Shown piece after piece: positions 16,250-28,063 of a stretch of 64,000 nucleotides of DNA (position 1 is the first letter of the stretch; the number at the start of each line of letters is the position of its first letter). The stretch lies in assembly GCA_964017195.1 (NCBI GenBank), contig OZ024890.1:67297376-67361375 (forward strand), read 5' to 3'. Both the position numbers and the translations under genes were made by a program. Source of the stretch: Siderastrea radians (Eukaryota > Cnidaria > Anthozoa > Scleractinia > Rhizangiidae). A model generated the notes under the pieces. It had not been told where the DNA came from and did not search any database. It saw nothing but the letters and a program-made list of their open reading frames with translations.

Positions 16250-18540
16250 ATGGATGAAGATCCCGATAACCCGTCATTTGAGCCCGGAGATAATCCTGGT
16301 CAAAAGAAAAAAACCGGATTCAAGCCATCGTCAATGGTCGACCATGTGAAGATCTCCATCGTTATCTAGATCTGGTCGACAAATTTCACTCCTCGACTAA
16401 ATCGAAAACAGTTTCCTTCGAGAAAATCGATTTATCCACCACAAACCCACGGCGAAAGTGGCATCCTTTATAACATCGGAGGATTGTCTGCTGTTATGGA
16501 TCAAAACCTTTATAGTACGCTACTTCGAACACTTAAACACCATGGGACATCGTGTTACGTGGCAAGAACAAGAATCGTACAGTTGGGCAACCAAGAGCGA
16601 CAAAATTATCCTGCACATTTATGCCGTAGAAGATAACGATGAAGATCAACTTATCACTATATCTATCTTTATTTCTACTGGTCGAATAATGATTCAAGGG
16701 AAGAAATTCGCCGAGTGGAGCCGAGACGAATTTCCGGCGCTATTTATCAATCGTAAACAGTCTTGAGTCTTTAGGTAACCCTAGTTCAAAGAACATTTCT
16801 TTGTTTCTTCGGGGCTTATCAAATTTCTTTGCAAAGTGTGAAGGCTCTGAAGCAGAGGAACTCAACGACATTACTACTAAAGAAGATGTTGTGCACGACA
16901 ATGAAATCTCAGACGTGACAGAAACATCCAGCGTGGACAAAGGAACTACAGAAACTATACGGATGATATGTCAGAACATATTGAGCCTCTCTCCCTCACA
17001 CCAAGTAGATCAAATACTTTGCGAAACACAGTCGGAAACTTAGAAGCCGAATTTACACAGTTTAAGATAACACAAACGGGTAACATCGAACAACTAAAGG
17101 ACAAAACTGTCCAGCAAGACCATCTTCTCAAAGTACAAAAAAACAGCCCTAGGAGGTCTTGCTGACGACTTGGCAAACAATAACAAGCTACTAAATGAAG
17201 AACTACAAAACACACCGCTCTTATCACAAAATTACAGGACGAAAACCAGGCATTACAGAAGAAACACGCAAAACTATCGGAAGATAATGTAGCCATGAAA
17301 AGAAAACAAAGCCTACTGGAAGCAGACGTCGCGTTTCTTAAAGATCAGGTTAAAGCCCTTTGGGAGAAATTGAACGTACACCCACCGGAAAAAGCCATTA
17401 TGACTGATACGTCGAGCCAGACTTCCCCCCGCGTAGAGGACGACAGCATAATTTGCGCAACGAATAAAGAATGTGAAAATCCGACTTCTACACCAGCATG
17501 CGCCCAATGGAAAGAAGACGAATTGCTCGTTGTGAATCTACCAACATCTAACTCTTTCTCTCCCCTTCAAGAACCCCCACAAAACCTCTTGAAAATGGTA
17601 AACAAGACAAGCCCAAGACAGCTAATCCCCAACACCCTACTACGTCCTCTGCTAGCACCAACAACACTCGTTCTAATGAAGTGATCTTCCTATGCGATTC
17701 CAATGGAAAGTTTTTGGACACAAGACAAATGTTTTCATCGAAACACGAAGTCAAGTACATCAGAGCACCACTGATTGAACACGCAAGATCCTACTTACAA
17801 AATGACGTTCGCACTCCTCCTCAATTGATCATACTACACACGGGAACAAACGACCTTGAGAGAACCAATTCTCCTGAAGAACTTATCTCTAACATTTTAA
17901 TATTGATTACTGAGGCTTCCACAAAATTCCCATCTAGCAAGATATTTTTCTCAACACTTCTTCCCCGCAACGACATCCGAACACGATAATCACCTCAATA
18001 AATGATCAATTAATTAATAGCTGCTCAAGACTACCCAACGTACAGTTAATTAAACACGACAACCTGTTCGCGAATCAACCCAATATTCTCCACGATAACA
18101 AGCACATTCTTAAACGACACATAGGGCTTTTCGCCAAAAATCTGAAAGACCCCATTCACGGCCGTCTTCAAATGCCTCGCCAATCCAAAGAGCATCACCA
18201 AATCAACTGGCATCTCCCCAAGGTCTCAATACAGTGTTGCGGCACGCCTCATACAGCAATGCTGTCAAAAACGCACTACCCTGGCCTTACCATCCTCAAA
18301 CGCAACCTCCGCCTATACCACTTGCCACACCACAACTACAGCAACGGAAACCCCCAGCACCACACCAAACTGGACCGCATCAAATGCTCCCACATGCTGC
18401 AAAACCGCTACAGCAACAGATACCTCCCACCCCACACCAAAGTACATCATATGCGTATCCCAATATGCTGAAAAAATGGAAACTGCCCGTGAAGAGACAC
18501 CAATACCTCAGGAAATCATATCCTTCCTACGATTTGTAAA
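16250..18540 (+). pseudogene. LINE ORF1 (coiled coil, SGNH esterase, proline-rich tail), broken
   Basis: Pieces occur in all three frames. An acidic start (MDEDPDNPSFEPGD) begins at 16250. A conserved segment ending STGRIMIQGKKFAEWS lies at 16458-16766. A coiled coil is at 17030-17150 and again at 17295-17360. An esterase-like part at 17681-17989 holds CDSNGK (GDSN-like nucleophile region) and LHTGTNDLE. A Pro/His/Gln-rich tail is at 18234-18539. At least five frame changes separate them. The ORF1 product would bind RNA and lipid or chaperone the retrotransposon RNP. Confidence 0.75.
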
Positions 18541-18636
18541 ATCATTTCTATAATTAACCAGGCAACCTGATTTGAACATTAGACACTTAATTAAGTAGGA
18601 TAAATTTTATACCAGTATAATGAGTAAGTAATTTAG

Positions 18637-19554
18637 CAACCTATCATTGGTACCAAAGATCACCCCGATATTTCAAGCAGCCTGTCCTTTTGTGCTTGGA
18701 ATATCAACGGACTATCTTCCAAATACCTTGGAAACAAGTTACAAAGTATTGATTTTTTGAGCGTTGTTGATAATTCTGATTTTATAGTACTAACCGAAAT
18801 CGGCAATTGCTCTGATTTGGAAATAGCCGGATATAAATCTTTTGTTCAATGTTCCACTCCTAACCAGTCGAAAAAAGGTGGTTGGAACTCTGGAGGAATA
18901 GCTTTATTTTACAAAAACAAACTCCATAAAAATATTTCAATCACGAAAACAACTCAAAATTTTTTATGGTTCAAAATCGAGAAAAGTTTCTTAAATTCGG
19001 TGAAGGATAATTACGTTTGCAGGGTGTATATACCTCCGTGCAACTCAAAATATTTCGATCTCGAAATTTTTGATCAGCTAGAGCAAGACATAGTACACTT
19101 TTCTACAACAGGATCAGTAATTCTTATGGGGGACTTTAATTCAAGAACCGGAAAATACTCCGATACTGTCTCACAAGAGGGGAACAGCATAATTACTAAT
19201 GATCAGTCGGAATCAGCTTTTCAACCAGCCCAAAGAAATAGTTTTGATAATGTATTAAATGGTCATGGGAAAAAACTATTAGAAGTTTGCAAAAACCTTG
19301 ATCTAAGAATAGTTAATGGCAGAGTCAAGGGAGATACCCTAGGCAGACCCACTTTTCATGGAAAAAACGGGACAAGCGTTATTGATTACATAATATGCGA
19401 TCAGTGCACATTTCTAAACGTTGCCAATTTTGTTGTTAAACAGCCGTCCTACTTGTCGGACCACAGTGCCATCGTAGCATGGTTGAATCTTAACACCAGC
19501 TTACCAGCAAGCGAAACCCAAACTTCAACCTCCACGAATAGATTAACCCACTGA
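18637..19554 (+). pseudogene. LINE ORF2, APE-type endonuclease part
   Basis: Open from just after a TAG at 18634-18636. The landmarks are FCAWNINGLS near the start, LTEIG, MGDFNSR, SVIDYII and SDHSAIVAWL, the exonuclease-endonuclease-phosphatase fold that nicks target DNA. No ATG begins it. The frame runs into the TTAA element at 19543, which truncates ORF2. Confidence 0.82.
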
Positions 19555-20170
19555 CGCCCAATGCGCCCCTATGCACCCTAGAATGAGCGGGCGTCTTGTT
19601 CCACTTGTTATGTCATCAGTTTAAGTGATGCTAAAAACCTCTGATAGTCAGTCGATGCAACGCAAAAAGATCTTGTAAATGATGCCTGAACGACAATGAT
19701 CGGATCAAGTAAACCTGAATAACAGCCAGTAAACCACGGAACTTTTACCTCAAAAACACAAGAGAATCATGGCCTTCCCACCGACTGCTACTTTTGGCCA
19801 ACTCTTTCCTTTTCAAACGAGCTTTGAGGCCAATCTTTTCTCATCGCCGGAAACCGTGGTCGTATGGCTAACTCGACAGCAAAAAGCGAAAACCGAAATG
19901 AGAACGAAAGCAACGGGCTTGTGCGCTAAATCTCGAAGAGCCGTAGACGGTGGAGTTTTTCTCGTAAAAAACGATCTCAAAATTTTGAATTGTGCGCATG
20001 CCCGAACTCAAAATGCTAGAAAACGTCTTCAAACCGAAAGAAACGGCAACAGTCCATGCTAGAAAGTACTTTTCATGAGGATTGGGACGAAATTGGATCT
20101 AACAGGGCCAAAAAAGACCATTTGCTGCTTAAAAGTACCAATTTTTCGAAGCTTGCCGGGTGTCAATGGG
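19547..20170 (+). mobile_element. 624-bp TTAA-flanked MITE (piggyBac-like ends) inserted in LINE ORF2
   Basis: TTAA at 19543-19546 and 20171-20174 is the target duplication. The ends CCCACTGACGCCC and GGGTGTCAATGGG are inverted (11 of 13 match). No transposase is visible; the ORF at 19769-20062 has no recognisable domain. Removing the element brings the endonuclease linker and RT N-terminal region of ORF2 together, which supports insertion into the LINE. Confidence 0.85.
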
Positions 20171-22140
20171 TTAATAAGCCTGCCTCGCCAGTTTTGCTGG
20201 GAAATAACTCTTACTTGAAATTCAGAAACGCATTACGTACGGAACCAATCCAAATTCTAATCAGAGAATTTATGGAACGAAACACTGAAAATGCAAATGT
20301 CTCGTTGGACGATGCTGTGAACATTCTAACTGCGACATCAAAAATCTGCCTCAAGATTAAAACCAAAAGATCTCGTAAACGTATTAGGATAACATCTAAC
20401 AAAAAATGGTTCGACCGTGAATGCCGACTGAAAAGACACGAATTACGAAAACTATCAAATCAAAAACATCGCGATCCCCTTAACTCTGTGTTACGGGAGA
20501 AATTTCACAAAACTCTGAATGATTATAAAAAGGTCCTTGACTCAAAAAGGAAAGAATTTCAGAAAGAAAAAACTCTGCAACTCGACGAGCTAGCATTAAA
20601 TTCCGACAAAGCGTCGTTTTGGAGGTGTCTAAAATCGATGAACGATACTATCGACGAAAATGTTCCTGCCCCAATCTCGGAAGAAACATGGCTCAATCAT
20701 TTTCAATCCTTACATTCCAATGACCCGGGAACTTCCATAAATCATCAAGGAGTCTATGATGAGGTACTATCATTAGAAAAAGAAAAAGAACAGCTTAACT
20801 ATTTAGATCAAGAGGTAACTGAGCAAGAAATACGTCAAGCGGTGAAGAAATTGAAGACTAAGAAATCGCCATTTGTTGACAAAATAAGAAATGAAACGAT
20901 CAAAGCGAGCCTTGACTCGCTTATACCTATTTACATCAAACTTTTTAGCCTTATTTTACAATCTGGAAAAATGCCAGATATTTGGTGTCAAGGCCTTATA
21001 ACCCCAATCTACAAATCGGGTGACAAGAGTGATCCAACAAACTATAGAGGCATATGTGTATCTAGTTGCCTTGGAAAACTGTTTTGTTCCATTTTAAATC
21101 AAAGTCTATACTTGTATTTTAAAGAAACAAGATATTACACAATTCCCAAATTGGCTTTCTACCTGAAAATCGTACTGCAAACCATGTTTTCACTCTAAGG
21201 ACCCTAATAGATAAATATTTCCACTACCATAAGGAAAAAGTCTATGCTTGTTTCGTAGATTTTCTTAAAGCTTTCGACTCTGTTTGGCACGAGGGATTGT
21301 TTTACAAGCTGCTCAGAATCAACATAGGAGGACATTTCTACAATCTGATCAAAAGCCTTTATTGCAATTCTACATGTTCCATCAGAATCGGAGAAAACAA
21401 AACTCGATCTTTCTCATACTCAAGAGGTGTACGTCAAGGATGTATTTTAAGTCCCCTTTTATTTAGCCTCTATATAAACAATTTGCCGTATTTATTCGAA
21501 AACACGCTGTCTGATCCATTTGTTCTTCCAAATGGAACAAAAGTAAATTCACTATTGTATGCAGATGATTTGATCATCCTATCAAGATCCAAAACAGGAA
21601 TACAAAACTGTTTAAACACTCTCTCTTCATATTGCAAAACATGGATGCTAAAAGTCAATACCAAGAAAACAAAAATAATGATATTCCAAAAACGCCCAAG
21701 GAAATCCGTTGCCATCAACTTCAACATAGGCACCGAGCCAATTGAAATTGTTCAAGAATACACCTATTTAGGTACACGTTTAACTCCAACGGGAAACTTT
21801 TGGCGACACAGCCTTGAACATTCAAAGAAATTAGAATTTTATAAAGTTTTTAAAGATGAATACTTTACATCTGATTGTTTAAACCAGCTAAGAAACTTTA
21901 ATGAAAGACGAAATTTAGTGAAGTTTAGAGTAAGTAATCACAACCTTATGATTCAGAACTAGGTCGATATCAAACCGATCATATGCCCAGAGAAACTAGA
22001 TTATGCCCATTGTGTAAATCAAATCAAGTAGAAAATGAAAATTATTTCTTGTTGCAATGTAGCAAATACTCTCTACAGAGGCAGACATTCTTAAATCGAA
22101 TCAATGAAACAATACCTGATATTGAAAGGAAATCAACCTC
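20171..22140 (+). pseudogene. LINE ORF2, reverse transcriptase and C-terminal zinc knuckle, frameshifted and deleted
   Basis: The first segment (to 21198) holds PIYKSGDKSDPTNYRGI and CLGKLF. A frameshift near 21110-21190 moves the rest to another frame. That frame contains FVDFLKAFDSVWH (motif A), GVRQGCILSPLLF (motif B) and LLYADDLIIL (catalytic YADD). After YLGTRLTPTGNF the expected thumb region is mostly missing. The C-terminal CPLCKSNQVENENYFLLQC knuckle reappears near 22000 after a stop. It would copy the LINE RNA at the nicked target if intact. Confidence 0.85.
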
Positions 22141-22147
22141 AGAAAGC

Positions 22148-22152
22148 ATAAA

Positions 22153-22191
<39 letters not shown>

Positions 22192-22338
22192 GCTACTGCT
22201 ACTACTAAACTCTAACAACTCTAGCGCTAACAGCTATCGTGTGAATAAGCTAGTAAGCAATTTACTACTATTACTACTACTACTACTAAACTCTGACAAC
22301 TCTAGCTCTAACGACTATCGTGTGAATAAGCTAGTAAT
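22148..22338 (+). repeat. Two tandem copies of (CTA)n plus a 48-bp unique tail
   Basis: (CTACTA)n followed by AACTCTAACAACTCTAG... and GTGTGAATAAGCTAGTA occurs twice, at about 22148-22256 and 22262-22338. This is a local duplication inside the LINE 3' region. Confidence 0.8.
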
Positions 22339-22517
22339 GAAGTTTAGTTCCTGGTGTATGAATATTTGTGAGACATTGTTATTATAAAGTGAAAGTGATG
22401 TAACTTAAGTTCATTAATAGTTTAATATTAGAGTACTATTAGTCTTGTTTTGTTATTAATTACTATAAATATGCTTTTGCAATACTGTAAAATCTTGCGG
22501 TCATGCAAATAAAGCAA

Positions 22518-22644
22518 TTTACTACTACTACTACTACCACTACCACTACCACTACCACTACCACTACCACTACCACTACCACTACCACTACCACTACCAC
22601 TACCACTACCACTACCACTACCACTACCACTACCACTACTACTG

Positions 22645-22692
<48 letters not shown>

Positions 22693-22693
22693 A
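22518..22693 (+). repeat. (TAC)n / (TACCAC)n microsatellite at LINE 3' end
   Basis: A TAC run, then a long TACCAC hexamer run (about 22535-22638), then TAC again. It begins right after AATAAAGCAATT, so it is probably the expanded 3' tail of the LINE. Long ORFs across it are microsatellite translations. Confidence 0.9.
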
Positions 22694-22735
22694 GCTGGTC
22701 ATTTCCGTGAAAATGACCTTGTTCAAGTGACAATA

Positions 22736-23034
22736 CTGAATGATAAAACTAAAAATTAAGATTGTGAAATGTTGGCAACTAGAAAGAGCTACTCAAAGTG
22801 GCCAAACTTCTCTATATTAACTGAGATAAGGTTTTTTTCGGAAACGATCCGAAAATTTTAAAAACTACCACAAAAGGTTGTGAAACTTGGCCGGTTTCTG
22901 TCGTGAGATTTGAACTGTCAGCTAAGTCTCTTATTGAAGACTGACAATAGCCGAATTTCTCAAAGGTTCAACGCTCAAAATAGTTCTGAGCTTTTAGATA
23001 CCTATATGTCAACTACACATCCTTAGGAGTCTGA
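22736..23034. other. Unassigned 3' flank of the PNP-Death gene
   Basis: AT-rich sequence with no coding or repeat structure I could recognise. It would include the 3' UTR of the minus-strand gene. Confidence 0.4.
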
Positions 23035-23330
23035 TTACTGGTTGGTAAGAGAAACGGTACAAAACTCGTTCGCTAAATCCTTCCGAGCCACAAACTTGTG
23101 AGTCAAGGCCTGGTAGAGGACCTCGTAAGTTGCGTCCGAGTGGTGTTGTGCTTTCCACTTTTGCAGCATCTTCAGGGGCTTTTTCGCGTATTCTTCGTTC
23201 TCCTTGTGAAATCCAGTTATTTCTGATTCGTTGAATTTTAGGCGCCGAGCAAGTTTCTCCCACGAATTCCCAAGTTTCTCTGACAACCCTTCTATATCGT
23301 CGTTGTCAACGGCACCACTTTTTATGCTGA
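23035..23330 (-). CDS. Death-domain terminal exon of the minus-strand GT4-PNP-Death gene
   Basis: Acceptor TTCTTGCAG at 23331-23339 (minus strand); stop TAA at 23035-23037. The exon starts in phase 1 and encodes a Death domain: LSEKLGNSWEKLARRLKF, ITGFHKENEEYAKKPLKMLQKWK, ATYEVLYQALTHK, RKDLANEFC. Death domains recruit partners by homotypic contact in apoptosis and innate immune signalling. The plus-strand gene at 41884-42164 ends with the homologous exon, also in phase 1. Confidence 0.88.
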
Positions 23331-23654
23331 CTGCAAGAAAAAAATCGAGCAGCTCGTTTCAGCTATGGTAAATTTTATTATTTCTTTTAATAATCTTCCC
23401 CTCAAAATTCAAATTATCTACACTTATTTTATAACGCCATGCAGCTTAGCTTTTCATTATAAAGTGTAGATACGAGCACGAGCAATGGTTGATTCCCCCT
23501 AATGAGGTAGTAATGCAAATGTGTGACAAAAATAGACAGACGACCAATGTTCCGAATGACGGCCAAAACGAACAATTATAATTTATTGTTTGATGTTATG
23601 TTGTAAAAATTCATAAAACAAGCATGCATTTATGTTAATTACAGGAAACGTCAC

Positions 23655-23750
23655 CTGCATTCGGCTCAGTCATGGTCTTGGGATTTTTCGATTGCGGCTG
23701 GACATAAGCAGAGGTTGAAGCCCTTTTCAAGCCTGACTGAGCTGACGCAC
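23655..23750 (-). CDS. Short linker exon between PNP and Death domains (minus gene)
   Basis: A 96-bp phase 1-1 exon bounded by CTACAG and GTGACG. It encodes a Ser/Ala/Gln-rich linker (GASAQSGLKRASTSAYVQPQ...). A 90-bp exon sits in the same place in the plus-strand paralogue. Confidence 0.75.
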
Positions 23751-24332
23751 CTGTAGACACAAAATGAATGAAAAAAAAATCCACCAAATGGATCTAATTC
23801 TTGTTATAATTTTTGTTTATCTCCAAGGAATTTGTACTGGTTTGCAAATTGTTTTTGCGTAGTTTTTATGGCTTTTTTTGGCTCAATTTTGCTGTAAACG
23901 GTGTTATGCATTTGCTGGCCCTAACCACTTCAGGCTTCCAACGCCTGCTGTGTTCGCCCTTTTATTCTACTATTCTCCCGATACTGAGCAGCTTATGTCT
24001 TAGCGCTTCACACAAAAATCCAATAATAGATCAATTCATGAACACGTGCGACATACGCTGTCTAGATAAGGTAAGATCTGTAAGATCTAGAATTTAGGAT
24101 TGCAGTCCACGCCACGGATTGGTTTGTCACTAATGGAACGGGAAAACAAATTTATGAACACAAATTCCCCATTTAGATTGGTAAAACGTAACGAAAGTAG
24201 GATGGAAGAAGCAGAATAGTTTAGAGAGGCGCCACAAATTTAACTAAAATTTATGAATAAATTTGTGTGTGTGTGACATACTTATTTGAGCAAATTGTAT
24301 GAGAAAATATGACAGTTAGTAGCTATACCCAC

Positions 24333-24518
24333 TTTCATAATGAGGCCAGTTTTGGAAAACCGTTGCGTTGCTGAGGAAATGCGCAGTAAGGGAAGCTGCC
24401 ATTAGACTGGCGAACGGTCTCCAGGAATCTGTTTTGGACTTCTGGCCATCTGCATTGTCCGAGACTCCTTTGATGACAATCCATTCGACTTCCAGGCTAT
24501 GTGCCGCTGTGTAGAGGC
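24333..24518 (-). CDS. PNP/MTAN-like domain, second exon (minus gene)
   Basis: A 186-bp exon from TTTTTTAG to GTGGGT. It encodes GLYTAAHSLEVEWIVIKGVS-DNAD and ends NWPHYE. The S-D-x-A-D element is where MTAN/PNP-fold nucleosidases keep their catalytic Asp. Length and phase equal the paralogous exon at 39896-40081. Confidence 0.88.
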
Positions 24519-25140
24519 CTAAAAAAGAAGTGGCACACTTTTACACAAACGTACAAAATGTCACGATTGGCCGCTGCAAGGAACATCAGGGAGGCCATAG
24601 AGATACAGTGCCAGGCGCTCAATCTAAATCGGGACAGAGGTTTACGAACTACCGGCCTTTTTTGAATTGTTTTAAGCGTTTTTTGAAAGGGAAGCCTAGT
24701 TCATAACCTTTCAAATGAAAACGAGTTTACATTAGCATGGACATAAAACTCTTTTCCATGTAAAAGGACGAACACCAAGCTTCGGGTGTCGCTTTGAAAA
24801 CGAGACCAAAGATAACTCGGAAATGGCCCATTCTTGCCCGCCAAAGCTTCAAACAAAAAATCCTCCAGTAACCTAATACCAGCGATACGTTAATAATATG
24901 ACGAGTGTGGGACAAAGGAAAAAAAAAAGAATTCCTGACGGGGATTCTTGTTTTGACCTTCTGTACACAGGTCGGACGCTCGAATTGCTGAGTTACCGCA
25001 GGAAACTCGTGGCGGGCAGGGCCATATTTACTAACGATCAGCAAATGACAAAAGTGTCCTATGGGGGTGTAATTTATTTTGCTGAGAAAAGAAAATCAGT
25101 ATCCCTCAACTTTGAATCATGTCTGTAGACAGATTCTTAC

Positions 25141-25860
25141 CTTCACCTTCCATTTCAATAGCAATCGCTTCAGGGAAACGCCTCATGAGTTCTAAACGCC
25201 GTTCATTGTTATTTACCACCTCTGGGCCGCTCAGAAACACGCCATCACGTTGTATCGCCACTTTTAGTTCTCCCCGTTTTCTCAGTGGTGCCTGCCATCC
25301 CTCACCAGCACTCAGTATCAACTTTGACAACCGCCTCTTCAACGGAACTCTAAAGCCGCGTTCTTCAATACCATCTTCCGTGCTTTTGGATAGAGCGTAA
25401 GTTATTAACTTTGCTGAAACTACCACGTCTCCTAGCTTAACTTTCTTCCGGTTTAAGCCACCACAAAAACCCACACAAAACACAGCTTTGGGCTTCAAAA
25501 GTGTGACAGCATCTTTAACACTAATTGTAGAGCCCCCAGGACCCGACGAACCCATGTGGCATTTCATCAGTGCGATTTTCGCGTTTGCTGCTTTGCCTTT
25601 ACCCATCTCCCCAAAGTACACAAAGCCAAGATCTTCATGATAGCTCTTATAGAAGCCTGCATTCAGAAAGGCAATACAACTGAGAAATTCACAGTCCTTC
25701 ACCGTCAGCAACAGAAAGTCAATCGGAAGCCTGCTGTCATCCCAAGGTTCTGAGACGTCAGGAAGATTTTCACACTCCGGCACACTCACGTTGACCTCTG
25801 GTGGGTCATTGGAACCTGGCACAGGCCTGTCAGTTTCTGAAACCGGTGAAAGCTTTCTTC
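25141..25860 (-). CDS. PNP/MTAN-like nucleoside phosphorylase domain, first exon (minus gene)
   Basis: A 720-bp exon, acceptor TACGTAG and donor GTAAGA, phase 1-1. After a Pro-rich linker come LPIDFLLLTVKDCEFLS, MGSSGPGGSTISVKDAV, VFCVGFCGGL, LGDVVVSAKLITYA and AIAIEMEGEG, the order of landmarks in the phosphorylase superfamily (glycine loop, D-V-V, E-M-E ribose/base contact). The homologous domain acts as an ATP nucleosidase in some antiviral effectors; the substrate here is unknown. It is preceded in its intron by a tetranucleotide array, as is the paralogue. Confidence 0.88.
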
Positions 25861-25869
25861 CTACGTAAT

Positions 25870-26170
25870 AAATGAATAAATAAATAAATAAATAAATAAA
25901 CAAGTAAAAAAACAAATGAACGAACGAACGAACAAACGAATGAATGAATGAATGAATGAATGAATGAATGAATGAATGAATGAATGAATGAATGAATGAA
26001 TGAATGAATGAATGAATGAATGAATGAATGAATGAATGAATGAATGAATGAATGAATGAATGAATGAATGAGTGAATGAATGAATGAGTGAGTGAGTGAG
26101 TGAGTGAGTGAGTGAGTGAGTGAGTGAGTGAATGAGTGAGTGAGTGAGTGAGTGAGTGAATGGAATGAAT
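25870..26170. repeat. (GAAT)n/(GAGT)n tetranucleotide microsatellite
   Basis: GAAT repeats (about 25940-26087) grade into GAGT repeats (26088-26157). In the sense of the minus gene this is an ATTC/ACTC array in the intron just upstream of the PNP exon. Poly-SFIH ORFs here are artefacts. Confidence 0.95.
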
Positions 26171-26261
26171 GAATGAATGAATACTTTATTTGTATAACCA
26201 TCGCAGCCAGAGGCTGAATTACGTATATACATGTAAAAGATAAAAGCTACTAACATCAATA

Positions 26262-26348
26262 ATATCAATCAATCAATGAATCAATCAATCAATGAATCAA
26301 TCAATGAATCAGTCAATCAATGAATCAATCAATGAATCAATGAATGAA
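26262..26348 (+). repeat. Degenerate AATC/AATG tetranucleotide repeat
   Basis: Interspersed AATCAATC and AATGAATC units, a second microsatellite separated from the first by about 90 bp of unique sequence. Confidence 0.8.
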
Positions 26349-26632
26349 TACGAGTGGTTGCGAGTTCGCGACAACGCACGAACTCATGAATTAAAAAGAT
26401 GGAAAGTTAGCCTAAAACCGGACCTCCTTACGAAGCACATAGTCATTAATGAAAAAAAAAGATACAAGGAGATGCAAGGTGCATTAGGTAAAGGACATTT
26501 CTTCCATAGACGTTCTTTTGGAAAAAAAATTATGAATATTTCCAAGACTTCATGGTGGTTAAACTAGTCAGATAAAACCAAACCAAAACTTTGCATTTCC
26601 AAGGTTTAACTCAGGGTTACTTCTTATATGAC

Positions 26633-26722
26633 CTTCAGCATGATCAGGCGGTAGCGGGGATCTCTCTGCACCTTGAATGTCCTCTCCTGACGAGGATTTC
26701 CTTCGTTTGCGTGGTGGTGTCC
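26633..26722 (-). CDS. Basic linker exon 4 (PRKRRKSSS) of the minus gene
   Basis: A 90-bp phase 1-1 exon from TTCTTAAAG to GTCATA. It encodes GTPPRKRRKSSSGEDIQG and an acidic tail. KRRK resembles a nuclear localisation signal and the RRKSS core resembles a basophilic kinase site. It pairs with the exon at 31129-31224. Confidence 0.7.
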
Positions 26723-27176
26723 CTTTAAGAAAGTTGAGAGGAAAAGAAAGTCAGTTGGACTATTAATCCGAAAACATGATATTATGCATTAGGCGGGCTC
26801 AGATAACTAACATAATTTATGCCCCTTATTTATAAGCATTTTAAGGGAAACAGAGTAGAGTAGCAAAGCTGCGCTTGGTTCATAATGCGTAAAATAACCC
26901 GTGTCTTTTAAACACAGACTAAAATACCTCTTATATATGGATATCTAGTGAGAAATCAGGCTGTAATGCTCTTAAAGTGTTCCTGGAGTAAATACTGTTT
27001 GCTGATGGCCATAATAAAAAGTAAAATTTACCATTGTTCCACTGTTACGTCATTTCACCGTGTGAGGGCAAGAGAACGCGCAAAATATGCCAGCGTATTA
27101 CACTGTACAATCCCGGTTTGGCAGAGTTTTTGCTTAAGAGGGACGAAGCAAAAACAAAATGGAGTGGAATAATTAA

Positions 27177-27577
27177 GACGGATTCCGCTCAACGTTCGAG
27201 CAATAAGTGCAAAAAATATTTACCAAAAAACTACTCATAGCACGGTAACATTTTAAATGCTATTTGAAACATCTCACTCTAGTTCACTTGCCCAAGTGAC
27301 CCCGCGATGAAATTCTCAAGCATTCTCAAGAAAATTAATTTCAAATCTCTTAAAAGTATGCTAAAAACGGGCGCCATTTTGTTTTGAACTGACATGAAGC
27401 GTCTTTTTAATTGAAATATGGATAACTTCAAATCCAATTTTCTCTCGCGGGGTCAGCTTGGGAGCAAAAGTAACGATAAGTTCTTCTTATCTGTTCTCAA
27501 AATGTGACAGTGCTGCAAGTATTTTTTTGGTTACTTAATTTTTGCACTTACTGCTCGAAAGTTGAGCGGAAATCGTC
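27177..27577 (+). mobile_element. 401-bp TTAA-flanked MITE
   Basis: TTAA at 27173-27176 and 27578-27581. The arms start GACGGATTCCGCTCAAC and (reverse strand) GACGATTTCCGCTCAAC and stay similar for about 65 bp, including TAAGTGCAAAAA. There is no coding capacity. It lies inside the large intron of the minus gene. Confidence 0.75.
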
Positions 27578-27599
27578 TTAACCTCTTGTTCGGTGTTTT

Positions 27600-28059
27600 G
27601 GGTGATAATTAGCCTGTTCCAGGCGTTCAGATAGTGGAGCGCGAGCGAAAATAAAGCGAGCGAAGCGATTTTACTCATTATGGCATTTCTTCTCCCCCCT
27701 GTGAGGCTCGGAAGATTACTACACAACTCGAAAAATATCCGTGCGTATTATGTAACAAAACACCGAATAACTATTAAGTTGTATATTGAATTCTTATTAA
27801 CCGAGCGTGAGGGCCGTACTGGGATAATATTGCCCGAGGGCTTTCTGGTACGGACCGAACGAAGCGAGGTCCGTACAAGAAAGAGTGAGGCCTAATTATT
27901 ATCAAAGTAGGCTGGTAATCAGATTGATGCTCTACATTGTGCATAGACTGCTCCAAAGCGCATTTCGCTCTAAGCCTGTGTTTTCCAGTTTCCGAAATTT
28001 TCCAAATAAGAAACAGCTTTATTTGCCTGAATTGGCTCTCATATATAGCCTACAGGTTC
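27600..28059. other. Repeat-like intron sequence
   Basis: Contains GAGCGAAAATAAAGCGAGCGAAGCG and ACCGAACGAAGCGAGGTCCG type strings typical of short dispersed repeats. No gene seen. Confidence 0.4.
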
Positions 28060-28063
28060 TTAA

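Larger units (their letters stand above)
16250..22700 (+). mobile_element. Decayed CR1/L2-like non-LTR retrotransposon
   Basis: In order: an ORF1 with coiled coil and an SGNH-esterase segment; an ORF2 with APE-type endonuclease, reverse transcriptase and a C-terminal CPLC zinc knuckle; and a 3' microsatellite tail with AATAAAG upstream. All ORFs are frameshifted and the part between RT and the knuckle is shortened. The 5' boundary is uncertain. The esterase ORF1 with an APE endonuclease suggests the CR1/L2 group. Confidence 0.85.

Noticed and set aside
22428..22733. Ser/Gly-rich, poly-Val and poly-Thr ORFs on both strands
   Set aside because: They are translations of the TAC/TACCAC microsatellite in all frames.
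25830..26268. Long SFIHSFIHS ORFs on the minus strand
   Set aside because: Translation of the GAAT/GAGT tetranucleotide repeat; a four-base unit is open in several frames.
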